A stretch of DNA of 64,000 nucleotides from positions 1-64,000 of the forward strand of contig JAQGBZ010000207.1 of assembly GCA_034687125.1 (NCBI GenBank). The letters run 5' to 3'. Each line of letters opens with the position of its first letter. Within the stretch, counting starts at the first letter, position 1. Position numbers and translations under genes: made by a program. The stretch comes from Neelides folsomi (Eukaryota > Arthropoda > Collembola > Neelipleona > Neelidae). Under the pieces are notes generated by a model that made no database searches, was not told where the DNA came from, and saw only the letters and a program-made list of their open reading frames with translations. Positions 1 to 10,700 of this stretch are shown here, piece after piece.

Positions 1-131
1 CAATTCCACAGGTCAACTGGAAATTTTGCTCCACGCCTGGTTCCCATAGGGAGTAGTTTGCCAATCCATGTGGATTCAAAATAATCGACGAATGGGTGTA
101 TCTTCACATTCTTCTCACAAAAATCACTCAT
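1..131 (-). mobile_element. MULE-type transposase fragment, runs off window
   Basis: An open minus-strand frame starts at an ATG at 131 (a TAA lies just upstream) and continues through position 1, giving about 43 residues. It contains HPFVDYFESTWIG followed by GTRRGAKFPVDLWN. The YFExTxIG...FPxxLWN arrangement is what I recall from the C-terminal part of MULE transposase-like (FLYWCH-associated) proteins of arthropods, just before the RTNN/EGW stretch. The rest would be outside the window. It may be a fragment of a degenerate element or an exon of a domesticated copy. Family recognition is from memory and rests on a short stretch. Confidence 0.55.
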
Positions 132-162
132 TTAAAGAAATTCGAAGCCAGCAATTGTATCT

Positions 163-630
163 TCAATTGGTAAAAATGCCAAAGATGCAAACTTGCAAAT
201 TCTTTTTAACCAAAGTCGTATTTATTTCTGTTATTGGACCTTTATATTGTGAAAAAATTAAAGAATTACATGCATCTATTTTAACAATGTGATTTCCGGG
301 CCCAATAATGATTGCTGCAAGTTCATTCCTTTTAAATGAGCAATCTAAATATTTAAAAACAATATTTGATTGTGAAGGACTTAAACTTTGTGCCTGACAA
401 GCTTGACTTATTTGTCCAAGCAATTGACTAGACCTCTTTGAAAGGCCATAATGACTAGGCGACGAGGCGCTATCCTCGCCTTCGCCCACACGGACAGCGA
501 CTTCGGGAAATTTATTATTATCAATTTAGTTCCCGACTCCGATAACGTCCCCCATTTCTGGGGCAAAGTTGCTTCCCTCAACATCTTCAATCAGATCTAT
601 TTCCTTTGCACAGGTCACGTCCCAATGCTG
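163..630 (-). pseudogene. Broken protein-like frame of unknown family with in-frame TAA
   Basis: On the minus strand a good acceptor (polypyrimidine tract then TTTAG) precedes 630. From there a frame reads QHWDVTCAKEIDLIEDVEG and so on, to a TAA at 526-528. The same frame then stays open from 525 to a stop at 163, reading for example NNKFPEVAVRVGEGED and later FKRNELAAIIIGPGNHIVKI. Both parts look more like protein than the surrounding AT-rich DNA. Either this is a decayed gene or element with one nonsense codon, or the first 34 residues are a genuine last exon and the rest is chance. I do not recognise the family. It lies just upstream, in transcription order, of the MULE-like fragment, so it may be element cargo. 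Confidence 0.3.
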
Positions 631-639
631 CTAAAGAGA

Positions 640-1225
640 AAACAGAGTGTGGACCTCGCCTCTCAAAAGCTCGGAAAGAAATGAGGAAAATCGTTTCTGA
701 CTCGGTTCCTTCAATTCTCCACCTCACTATTTTTTCCCTTAACCCCCTTTAAACTGCATTGGTTAGGTTAAATGTAGGTGGTTGGTTAAATGTAAAATTA
801 TAAAATGTAAAACGTATTTATAATTAGTAATAGTTTTTAGAAAATTATATAATAAAGTTACTTTTATTTATATACTGTATACATACATACATCGTTTGCT
901 AGTAATCTATATACATAGCGCCTCCTTCTTTTCCCTCCCACTGGTGACGTAGACCTATTATTCTCACAAATTCTGAGTCACTTTCGATCCTTCGTGCACC
1001 CAATGTAACGTTCATGATCCATATTCCCATGATAATCCTTAGTGTCTTTTTTGAATATAAAAATGTCGTCTCCACCTTTGAGAAATCACTTGTCATTTCC
1101 AATATGATTAATGATCCAGATTTTACAAGAAAACCACCTAAATAATAAATGTCTTTCTTTGATATTTAAAATTATTATTTAAATAAAAATTAACGTTTTT
1201 AACCAAAATACTCATTTTTATAACT
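640..1225. other. AT-rich intergenic stretch, nothing recognised
   Basis: No coding signal, repeat array or RNA gene was seen. There is a short run of TACATACATACAT near 880. Confidence 0.5.
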
Positions 1226-1239
1226 ATTTATCAGAACTG

Positions 1240-1565
1240 GGATCGTTACCGAACCGAAACTAACCGAACTTGGTTAAATTAAAAATCAATCCGAACGGAA
1301 TTGGAACTCGATTTTTAGTTGTAACCAGTACCGGAACGGAGTCGTAACTTGATATTTAATAATAAACCGGTACCGGAACGGAATCAGAACTCTACATTTA
1401 AATGTAACCGGTACCGGAATGGAGTCGGAACTTGGTATTATATAATAAATTGGTATCGGAACTTGAAATTTAAATGTACCCGGTACCGGAACAGAACAGT
1501 ACCTCGAAATTTTATAATGTAGCGGAACCGGAATCGAACTGTAATTTTGATTCCGCACCGCATAC
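1240..1565. repeat. Degenerate tandem array, ~40-bp unit, core ACCGGTACCGGAACGGA
   Basis: The core ACCGGTACCGGAAYGGA followed by an AT-rich filler containing ATTTAAATGTA recurs about every 33-42 bp. Cores start near 1331, 1373, 1413, 1453, 1486 and 1525, with weaker copies from about 1250. Units have drifted by substitution. The minus-strand open frame across it (Pro/Val/Phe/Arg repeats) is a by-product of the repeat. Confidence 0.8.
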
Positions 1566-1904
1566 GTTTGCGCAAATAAAATGCCCAAGCCTGCTATATA
1601 CACCTATTTCTATTTTTAATTAATTTTTCAACATACCCACAAAACCAAACATTAATGGCTTTTAATTTGAATGGTTTAATTACCGCGTAAAAATAACAAA
1701 CGTTGGCTCATATTTTTACAAAAGTATATTTTGAGACATTCATTATAGCAACTTACTATATCTAGCCCAAACGGTAAAAAAGTCAAAAGAATTTTTATAT
1801 TCGACAGTATCTATATAGGTATGTATAAAGTAAATATTAATCATATGAAAAATTTTAATATTGAATATCAATTAATTTTTAGGTATCAAATTTGTTAAAT
1901 CCGA

Positions 1905-2100
1905 GCAATAAATAGATCTAGGTTGTTTGCTTGAAATACGAGCAAGCAAGTTTACATTTGTTTGCTCGAAATCCGAGCAAGAAATAGCTTTGGGTTGTTT
2001 GTTCAAAATCCGAGCAATAAATAGATCTAGGTTGTTTGCTCGTGATCAGAGCAATAAATAAGTTTGGCTTGTTTGCTCGAAATCCGAGTAATCTACTGCA
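1905..2100. repeat. Tandem array, ~37-40-bp unit, core TCCGAGCAATAAATAGATCT
   Basis: About five copies of a unit containing TCCGAGCAA(T/G)AAATAG, then (G/C)TTGTTTGCTCGAAA, recur between 1905 and 2100. It shares no obvious sequence with the array at 1240-1565. No coding potential. Confidence 0.8.
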
Positions 2101-2509
2101 TTTAAGCTACTTTATTTTGTTCATTTTAAGATTTTAAATAAATACACTGATGAACGTTACATACAAAATTTTATTGTCATAACTGTTATTAAGCTGAAGT
2201 GAAGACATCATCTCCATTATTGACCTTCTAACGTAAAAACTTTACAGCATTAAAAAAGTAGTACTTTCAATTATAGAATTTTTTACATTAAATATTTCGT
2301 TAATTGTTTACTAAAAATCAGTCACATTAAAAGGCTCAAATGCGAGTGCTCAACTCACAAAAAATTAAAAATTGTACTCTTTTCATACTTTAAAAATGGC
2401 ATCATTTGGAATTCATTTACAACTTTCTGCCTTCAATTAAAACAGCTAAACATTTCTACGATACAATGTCTAACTTTAAGATTAAAATTTAATATACTAT
2501 ATGTACAAA

Positions 2510-2576
2510 GTGCGCCATAAGTATCTTTCTTTTTTATATGGTTATCTAAGTGAAAAGAAAGATGCTTATGGCGCAC
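2510..2576. repeat. 67-nt hairpin, 24-bp stem with one G-U/mismatch
   Basis: The left arm (2510-2533, starting GTGCGCCATAAG) and the right arm (2553-2576, ending CTTATGGCGCAC) are reverse complements over 24 positions, with one T/C difference that would be a G-U pair in RNA. The loop is about 19 nt. Flanks pair weakly further out (TATATGTAC against GTACGTATATA). Size and shape are those of a pre-miRNA-like foldback, but a small foldback MITE would look the same. The arms are far less AT-rich than the surroundings. Confidence 0.7.
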
Positions 2577-2966
2577 CCAGTACGTGTACGTATATATTTA
2601 AAATTAAAAATTGTAATTATTTAAAATAAATTTAGGTAAATAAATAAACCATTTGATTGATGTCGTTGATCGCACGTTGAGTAAAATTGTTCACATTGTT
2701 ATTCAATACACTTTAAATCTTAATACTATTTATTTGTATGTAGTATAGGTATATTAGTCGAAAAGATAAGGTTGTGAAAAGCTAAAGTGTGCTTAAAATG
2801 TAGCATTTTACAAGTTGTAAGTTTTATTGTTTAAACAGCATGACAGCAGCCAAACTATCTATTTATCCAACTTTTTTTACATTCGACGATTAAACTATTG
2901 GGTATTAGCAATGTCTGGGATTTAACAAGAGGAAGGAATGATTTAAAATGATTTAAAATTGATATT
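2577..2966 (-). other. Likely 3' UTR of the FAM89-like gene
   Basis: This lies downstream of the FAM89-like stop codon. On the minus strand AATAAA occurs at about 2823-2828, a reasonable poly(A) signal some 140 nt after the stop. No coding signal. Confidence 0.45.
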
Positions 2967-4326
2967 TTAAACATCTCCAAATTCAAGAGAGGAAAGCGAA
3001 TCGCTTTCAGCATCTCTTAATCCTCCACAAGCGCCGAGGTCGCTATCGGTCATTGCTTTGTCTGCAGAAGCCCGTCGGGTGAAAAGCCTCGCTGCTCGGC
3101 TCACATTATGAAGCTTTTTTGAGTAGCGAGATTGGCCCAATGAGTATTGGGATTGAGAGTAAGAAGAATAGTGGCCCTGTTGATGAAGCTGATGGGCGTA
3201 TGAAGGAGTCGGATGATAAACAGTTGGGGCTGGCTGAGGTGGAGGAACTAAAACATTCTTCAAATCCTGAATGCCCTGAAGAAAATTAAAAATATGATTC
3301 TTATTTATATTTTCAAATCCTCCTTTTAATTATAAATGGAAATTTTATTAATGAAAGAATAATTAATACGTTATCAAAATGTTATGTTAGTGTACACATG
3401 GGCCATGGGCCTGTTACTCTAACTTTACCTGAATAAATCAATCATACATACATTAATGAAATAATCTAAAAAAAATCGTAAATGGATTACTTGATGAATT
3501 TGAAGCAAATGACCAAGCAGTGCCATATCTTGACTTCTCAAGTGATTCATGTCCTTTTTCAATTGTGAGAGCTGAACATCCATTTTTGAAATCGCAGGAG
3601 GTCTGATAATTTTTAAAAAAAATTTGATTGATAACAAATTTTTCCTGGATAAATGATTGGAATGTTATTGTTAAACTAACGATTTGACGACTCTGACAAA
3701 TGCTCTTGGCTCACTGAAGCTGTCTGCAGAACTTCGACCAAGTCCGCTGTCGATATGAGGACTGTGTGGGCTACTGGATAAGCTTCTTGGAGAACAACGC
3801 ATTCCTTCAGTAGCTCCAATAAAGCCAGAACTATAATCAAATACAATCATTACATCAAAATCAAATGGCTATACGATTTTAAATATATGGTAAATGTATA
3901 AGTTCAGAATAGTAAAATCAACAAAATTTTTCAGATATATGCTTGTCTGTTATAACATCATTATTGGGCATTTGGATATTAATTTATTATTTTTGAATAA
4001 TTATAATTTAATTACCGAGCTGAAGCATGTTCAGGAGATGCGCGAAAGGAAGAACCACTTGAAGAAGATCGGCGACTATGAGGACGTGGAGGAGGAACAG
4101 GAGGTGAAGGGCGAGCCCCGACTTGACCGGAAGAGTAGCCTTGGTTCAATATTTGTGCTTGATACTGAATGTACTGACTACTCTTTCCCGAGAGTTCTAC
4201 TCGGGATTGAGATCCATAGTTGGGCGAGGTTTGTGACGGGCTCGGCTGGAAGGCGAAGCCGGTGAGGCTTCTTGGAAGCGGCGGCAGCCCGTTGAGATGC
4301 AACATGGTACTTAAAGTCGAAGACAT
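2967..4326 (-). CDS. FAM89 / leucine repeat adapter protein 25-like, 4 exons, 293 aa
   Basis: Exons read on the minus strand: 4016-4326, 3681-3830, 3491-3602, 2967-3275. Phases (2, 2, 0) match at each junction and the total is 294 codons including the stop. The start chosen is ATG 4326, just before LHLNGLPPLPRSLTG, which matches the N-terminal GLPPLPxSLSG motif of FAM89A/B. The third exon supplies SQLKKDMNHLRSQDMALLGH, running into the fourth exon (IQDLKN); this is the FAM89 leucine-rich helix (human form LRKEMVGLRxxDMSLL). FAM89B/LRAP25 is a cytoplasmic adapter linking MRCK kinases and LIMK1 in lamellipodial actin control. That role is family knowledge, not visible here. The middle and C-terminal parts are Ser/Pro/Tyr-rich and longer than in vertebrates (293 versus about 180-190 aa). 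The frame is also open upstream of ATG 4326 as far as the end of APC11, so a further 5' exon or an N-terminal extension cannot be excluded. Confidence 0.88.
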
Positions 4327-4465
4327 TGTGTTTTCGTTGAAGTTGATTTCGTTTGAGCCTTGCACTCTTTTCTCTGAAGTGCAATTATTGTAAAAGGTAA
4401 TTCTATTTGTTTCGTTTGAATAAGTCTTATGATTTTCAAAGTTTCGAATGTTTAGTTGGAATTCA

Positions 4466-4976
4466 TCACTCGGATTTCAATGCCCAATCTTGACGACACA
4501 TCGGACAGATTTGATTTTGTTGAGCAGCGAGCCATTTCATGATGCAATGCATGTGGAAGCAATGTGAACAAACACCCCAAACTATTTTAAAAAATAATTC
4601 CGTATTATAAATTAATTATAAATTTTTTTAGGACAGAACGTTTAAATTAATTGTTATATAATTTTGAATTTTACCTAATGGGCAGTCGTCTCCGGGAATT
4701 TTACAATCAGAGCAACATCCATCGAAAGGCGCTCGACAAATTCCACATTTGTCATCATTCGCTAACCATTTCCAAATTGCAACTGAATTCCAACCTGAAA
4801 TCAATCAACAATTAAACCAATCATATCATATGATAAAACAATCTAAAACTATGTGTGTATTCATGTCATAAACCTCATTGGAACTTATAATAAATGTTTA
4901 TTTATGATAAAGCTAAAAAATTATATCTAATTGTAATATTTCAAAATTCCGACTAACTTTTGATGATCACTTTCAT
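4466..4976 (-). CDS. APC11: Anaphase-promoting complex subunit 11 (RING-H2), 3 exons, 84 aa
   Basis: Exons on the minus strand: 4958-4976 (MKVIIK plus one base), 4675-4794, 4466-4581. Junction phases are 1 and 1 and the product is 84 residues, the usual APC11 length. The whole family signature is present: [53 protein letters not shown] and [13 protein letters not shown] at the C terminus. The Cys/His ligands of the RING-H2 fold and the extra zinc site are intact. APC11 is the catalytic RING subunit that, with the cullin-like APC2, transfers ubiquitin from E2 enzymes to cyclins and securin. The stop (TGA) is directly followed by a second TGA. The FAM89-like gene starts 139 bp downstream on the same strand. 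Confidence 0.97.
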
Positions 4977-5511
4977 GCTTTAAAAAGTCTTCTTCTGCAT
5001 TGTTTTCCAATATCAACTAAACTAGAATCAATTAGCATTAACTTCTACGATTGTTTTGTGATCCACCTTCCCAATAACGAGGGTGTGGAAAGTTATTAAA
5101 AATAAAAGTGAATATATAATTTGAAATACGATTTTTGAAAGGATTGAATAGAGGTCTTTTAAAAGTTTGATATTGTAATATAACAGATTATTGTTCGTTG
5201 TAATGATAGGTTAAGGATTGATATGAAAGTGTTGATAATTGTAAGTAATAGGTGTTATTAATTGAATTCCAGACTAATTGAATCCCTCCGTTCCAATTTT
5301 TATTGAGTACATTTCAGTACATGATGAATGAAGGTGAATTCCTTGCGCATTGCGCCTTTCGCTAAAATCGACGTCCTCCTGATTCATCCACTGCGTATAC
5401 CAAAAGAGAGAAACCAACGAGAACATCCGGTTCACAACATGAACATTATAAAGATAGGAAACTTACTTACATGTGAAAACCACCATCTTCACACTGCTCC
5501 AAAACCAAAAC
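4977..5511. promoter_or_regulatory. Upstream region of APC11, possible bidirectional promoter
   Basis: This holds the upstream region of APC11 on the minus strand and, if the short plus-strand gene at 5512 is real, its promoter too. Around 5330-5480 the DNA is less AT-rich than the flanks. A minus-strand ATG near 5512 followed by a strong donor (T|GTAAGTAAG near 5475) is also present and might be a 5' non-coding or alternative first exon of APC11. No specific factor sites are claimed. Confidence 0.3.
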
Positions 5512-5785
5512 ATGTCAGATGAACACCTCGGTAAGAACAAAGGAAAAATTTGAGAAGTTGATTAACTTTTAATAACTGCAGATGAACACACCTTGAAACA
5601 CACCTTAATTTGCTTTATTTGTTTACTTTAAAAGTGCGTTTATTCTTTATTGCTATAAAAATTATTCGCATTTTTAATATTTAGGCTACACCTTGTATGA
5701 TGATTTCAATAATACTAATGAAACTAATGATAATAATTTAAGGATGAGGATGGCTTTTATAATAAAGGTAAAGATGTAATGAACT
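5512..5785 (+). CDS. Possible tiny two-exon gene, product unknown
   Basis: A plus-strand ATG at 5512 in good context reads MSDEHL and meets a clean donor (CTCG|GTAAGA) at 5530/5531. A good acceptor (AATATTTAG) precedes 5685, and the phase fits to give GYTLYDDFNNTNETNDNN, then LRMRMAFIIKVKM and a TAA, about 37 residues in all. The alternative is that splicing continues from AAAG|GTAAAG (about 5767) into a further exon. The downstream sequence is rich in GAT/GAA codons in several frames, so chance low complexity could imitate coding. No family is recognised. Confidence 0.3.
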
Positions 5786-5869
5786 AACGATGAAGAGGAA
5801 TATAATGTTGATGATGAATGTAAATTAAATTAATGACGAAGGTGGTTAATTTTAATATTTTATTCTTAA

Positions 5870-7556
5870 TACTTTAATTTAATTTAACAATAAATACAGA
5901 ATAATTTTTTTTATTATTCATTTGATAAACTTGTTTTATTTATTTTTCACACGGGTCATTTTGAATTTTAATAAATAAATACTTATTTGTATTTCGATAT
6001 AAAATTTATGATAATATTTCGATCATAAATATTTAAAATTATATAGCTTCTAGTAATAATTTACTATGTTCTTAAATAAGGTTTAGGTACATGTTATAAA
6101 AATACGCTAAAATTAAACATTTGGTATCATTTGGTAGTTTTTAAATACATGTAAGATCCGTTAAATAAAGGTTATAATTATGTAACGCTACAAGTATACG
6201 TTTCCTAAAAATATAGGCAAAAGTTAAGTTGGGCAGTTTAATTGATATTTTGAATAAAAGATTAATAATAAATTACCCCTCTTGTTTTCTAAAATTATGG
6301 TAATGATTAATACTACAATATTTACTTAAACGCTTTCAATTACACACTTAATTTAGCTTGAAGATATATTCACTATGCAAAATTAAGCACACTATTTAAT
6401 GACTTTTGAGCTTCAAAATAACATTTAAGAAACGAGAAGGATTTAACTTTTGTGTTTTATGTGTATACTTTAACAAACGTGATGCACAAACAATGTAGAA
6501 AACTATGTATTTTTTAATTAATTTGATTAAGAATTTAAAAGTAACATAACTAAATAATTAACGAAACGGTGAAAATACATATTACCTATATATCTGGTAA
6601 AAATTGATCGTGTTAAAACATTTAAGAACATAAATTAAAGATTTTCAAGATCGCCTATGGCACAAAATAATTTATCTAATATATTGTAATGGTAGAGTTA
6701 ATTATTTACAATTCTTAAAGAATTCATTATCAAAAGTATAAGAAAAGATAGATTGTGTTTATTAAAAGTAGACATTTGATTGTAAAGATTAAAAGCTTTT
6801 ATAAATAACTGGATGCTGTTTCAATTTAGCTTTGGATAGTTTTCGACAAAAGTATTATAATTGACAAAACAATTGTTGAACCCCTCATTAAATACTTCAA
6901 GTTTCGCTTTTTTACTGCACTTATAAATTACAATACTTAACAATTACAATATTTATTTTGTCTGCCTCTTGATCTATTCTTATCTACTTTCACAAGCTCT
7001 AAAAATATAGTAATTCTCATCAATAACATTAAAACATTTCATACATTCTTTATGCAAATATTAATCAACATAATTTTCATTGGTATTATAGTTTTTACAT
7101 CTGTCTACTCTTGACTATTATTTTGTGCCCAAGTATTTGGTTAAACGTTAAATTAAATATCATAAAACCAATATTATAAATCCTGTTATAATATCGTTCT
7201 ATGATTTTTATATCAATTTAAATCTGAAGATAATGTTCAGTACAAGACAAACATTAAAATATTAGTACAAATCGACAAATGGTATTTAAATTAGAGTTAT
7301 TATAAATAGATTTTAGAAATGAAGCTTCATCTAAAATTCAAGACATTTTGTTCATAATTTGATAATATAGAAATATTTATAAAAGTCGTACAATAAAAAG
7401 TATGAAATTGTTCTCAAAACATTTAGAAAAATCTCGCTTTTAAAAAAATTACGATCATTTCAAATACAAACGATGGATGATTTATCATTCATTCATTCAG
7501 TGAAGTGAGTCATTTGGTAAAAAAGATTTCTTCTCCATCTTCGTTTCTCCCTTCGG
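5870..7556 (-). other. AT-rich; probable 3' UTR of the mucin-like gene plus intergenic DNA
   Basis: No coding signal. Minus-strand AATAAA signals occur near 6950 and 5935-5945 (two overlapping), so the 3' UTR following the stop at 7557 could be 0.6-1.6 kb long. Confidence 0.4.
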
Positions 7557-7774
7557 TTAATCGCTTAAAGAGTTACTATCACTTTCCTGTATATTAAAGT
7601 TGAACCGTTAATCAATATTGAATCATTTACTTTATTTGTATCGTAAAATAAATAAGATTTCATATATAAATAAATAAGTAAAATTAATGTGACCTGAGAT
7701 AAGCGAAATAGTTTTCCTTGAGTTGTATAAACCGTCGAAGCTCCATCCTTTTCGTTCATTGTGTGTCCAGCCGA
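7557..7774 (-). CDS. Mucin locus, last two coding exons (cytoplasmic C terminus)
   Basis: Exon 7694-7774 reads SAGHTMNEKDGASTVYTTQG and so on to RLSQ between AACAG and CAG|GTCACA. Exon 7557-7586 reads ESDSNSLSD and the TAA stop. Both are phase 0. There is no obvious PDZ or endocytic motif at the end; the terminal residues are acidic and Ser-rich. Confidence 0.75.
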
Positions 7775-10700
7775 CTGTTATTAAAATTAATTGTTTTATT
7801 TAAACAATTTATGAAGTAAAAAAAATTAGATGATAGTGCTGCTTTATCGCATATATTTTAGACTGCAAATAATAAAAAGAATTATTACATCGCTGTATGC
7901 ACAATATGAAGGCGGTTTGCACGTTGTTGTTTGGCTGTAATAAGATCCTCTTGTGCTGTCTCCCCCATGATGGTAATTGTGATGTTTGGTCGGAGATCTT
8001 CCGTGAGTGTCTGGATAAGCTCTATAGGAAGTTCCTGCTTCCGAATCCATCCCACTCGTTTTCCTTCTGGCACCTCCGCGTGCGGACACTTCGGCTCCTG
8101 ATGATACCAAAGCCCCTTAAGAAAATAATTGCCCGTTGTTAGTGGGTTAGTCGTTTTAGTAAAATAATAGTTAAATGTTAAGGCTTGTTAAGGTGAAAGT
8201 TAGAGTTGGGTGGATATATTATTTAGTTTATAAAATCAATAATTAGGTAAATGTTAATTTTGAAATTGAGGCAAAGCAATAATTTTTACCGGTAGACATT
8301 CTTCTGTCTTGAACACCATGTCTTCTTCCTCTTGGGATTTCCTCATTATCGATCATTGTCGATTGTCTTGATGAAGTTCCAGCCGACTTATGACCCTTCA
8401 CAATCAAACGCATTTAGAAAAAGAAGCATTCATTAAAAAAGTAATGGTAAGGAATATCTGCTATACGGAATATGGGGCTGCATCTAAATAACTAATAAGC
8501 TTTCTCTCGTTGGCAGCAAATTCTGCGTTTGTGTCTGGTCCTAATATGGCGCCTCCGTGGTTTGGCCTCGATGGGGGACGCGATGAAGCTCGGATTTTGG
8601 CTCTTGGAATGACAACAGTCAGCGACCGGTCCTATTTATTAATTAAATTCAATAAATGCAATTTCGGATGTTTTTTAAATTAGTTAAAGAGATTTGATGC
8701 GGATTTCTAACCTGGTCCATGACTACGTTTCTCAATGAGAAGTCAACGAGGTCGCTTCCTCGTCCACTCTTGGCACCTCCTTTGTTACTTTCTCCATTTT
8801 CCATCTAGTTTGTTTAATTTTAATGTTATGTTAAGTAAAATTTCAAGATTGTTAAAATAATTGTGAATTGGCAAAGTATAGATAAAACTTTTTTTACCAA
8901 AAGTGAATCAGGAGTAAAAGAATGTTGATTCATTCTGACAGGAGGAGTTTGACATCCTTCGCTGCTACTGGCAGAATCGTTCATAATGGCTGTTCTTTCA
9001 AGCGTGGCTTGAGATGCGGGACTTCTGTATCTCATGAATCGTCCACCTTCAAGAGAATGACCATTAGATTTTAGCATTAGGAAACAATTAATTGTTTTAA
9101 ATGATACGGCATATGAATATACTACAATGTATTAAAATAATAGAACTTTTCTTTAGCACTAACTTCCTGGTCTTTCTCGTCTTGACTTGCTCCTTCGGCA
9201 CACAAGGATCCCACAAAGAAGGACCAAAAAGAACATTACAATTCCAATGGCGATTATTGCAAAAAGAAGAACTGTAAAAATTATCAAATTATTATTAGAC
9301 TAGATATTCAATCGTACTTTGAAAGTATTTCTTTTATAATTTATTTTTTATAGGAAAATTATTTTTTCTATCAACAACTTACGTTTCAAATTAATCTGAC
9401 ATTTGGCACCACCAAACCATTTAAAGCAATCGCAAGCTGAATTTCCATAAGCATCTATTGTACAATTTCCTCTGTTGTTACAATCAATACAGCCTGACAA
9501 TTCTATAAATGAGAAGTTTAAATTAAATATTTATTATAAAACTTAAACAATGTGTGGATTAAATATGAAATGTTAAAAGCTTGTGGATTAAAATTTTATT
9601 TACCGTGACATTCTCTTCCAGGCTTCATTCGCTTGTTCCGATCTTTATAACCACTTTGACATTCACAAGCAAATGAGCCTCTGAGATTCAAGCAAAGTGC
9701 ATTTTCTGAACAATCGTTGAAACTTTTATCCGCGCATTCATCAAAATCTATAAAGTTTACACTCCCGTTAATGACATTATTTTGACATTAAAATATACAT
9801 AGAAAATCTTCGAAAAATGTTACAAATATAAGACGAAGATTCCGACCGAAGTGGATATAATTATTTAGAAATTCTAACCTCTTGCACTGAAATCAGTCAT
9901 ATTTTGTGTAGCCATAATTCCAGTTCTTCCAATGCTAAAGTTGGAATTTTTCAATGTTCTAATCAAATAGTTTTTAATTCGATCTTCCGTTATATTCGAT
10001 TTCATCTATTAAATCAAATTAAAATTAGATGTCAGCGTTTTAATTATTAATGAATATTAGATTAACATAATTATATATTAAATCTGAAACTAATTTTGTA
10101 AGAAGAAAAGAAGAATATTTAACTAAATAAACATGAAGAAATTTAAACAATTAATTAATTTATTATTATTTGACTTTAAAGCATCTAATCTTATTTTACC
10201 TGAACAAGAAATTCAACATTGACTTTAGGCTCCGGGGGAGTTGCCTGTTCTCTTTTAACAACCTGAGGAACAACTTTCATAATGTCGCTTCCTTGATAAT
10301 GTCTCTTGATCTCAGTCAAAAGGAACGCTTTGTCAAGTGCATTTTTAGTAATTGTGATAAAGTTTTGATAAGAGTCAGAGGCTTCGTTTCTCAAATCTCG
10401 GAAATCAAATGTCATTCCTTCCATGTGGTTCACTGCAAGGCTCATCTCAAAAGTGAAAGTGGCTGAAATTAAAAAGATGACAACAATCCAATTAGCATAT
10501 AAATTAATTATAAAACATAATTTGCAAATTAAAATTTAATAGATTAATTAGATTAAAGAAAATGTGCTAAATAGTCAAAATGGTTATAAAGTGATTATTT
10601 ACGTTTGCATTCGCCGTTAGATTTCATCCTTGCGAATCCGGGTTTACACATACACTTGGATCTTGTTCCATTGGCAAATTTCTTACAAGTTTGATTTTCA

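Noticed and set aside
1286-1603. 105-codon minus-strand frame
   Set aside because: It lies within the 40-bp tandem array and merely translates the repeat.
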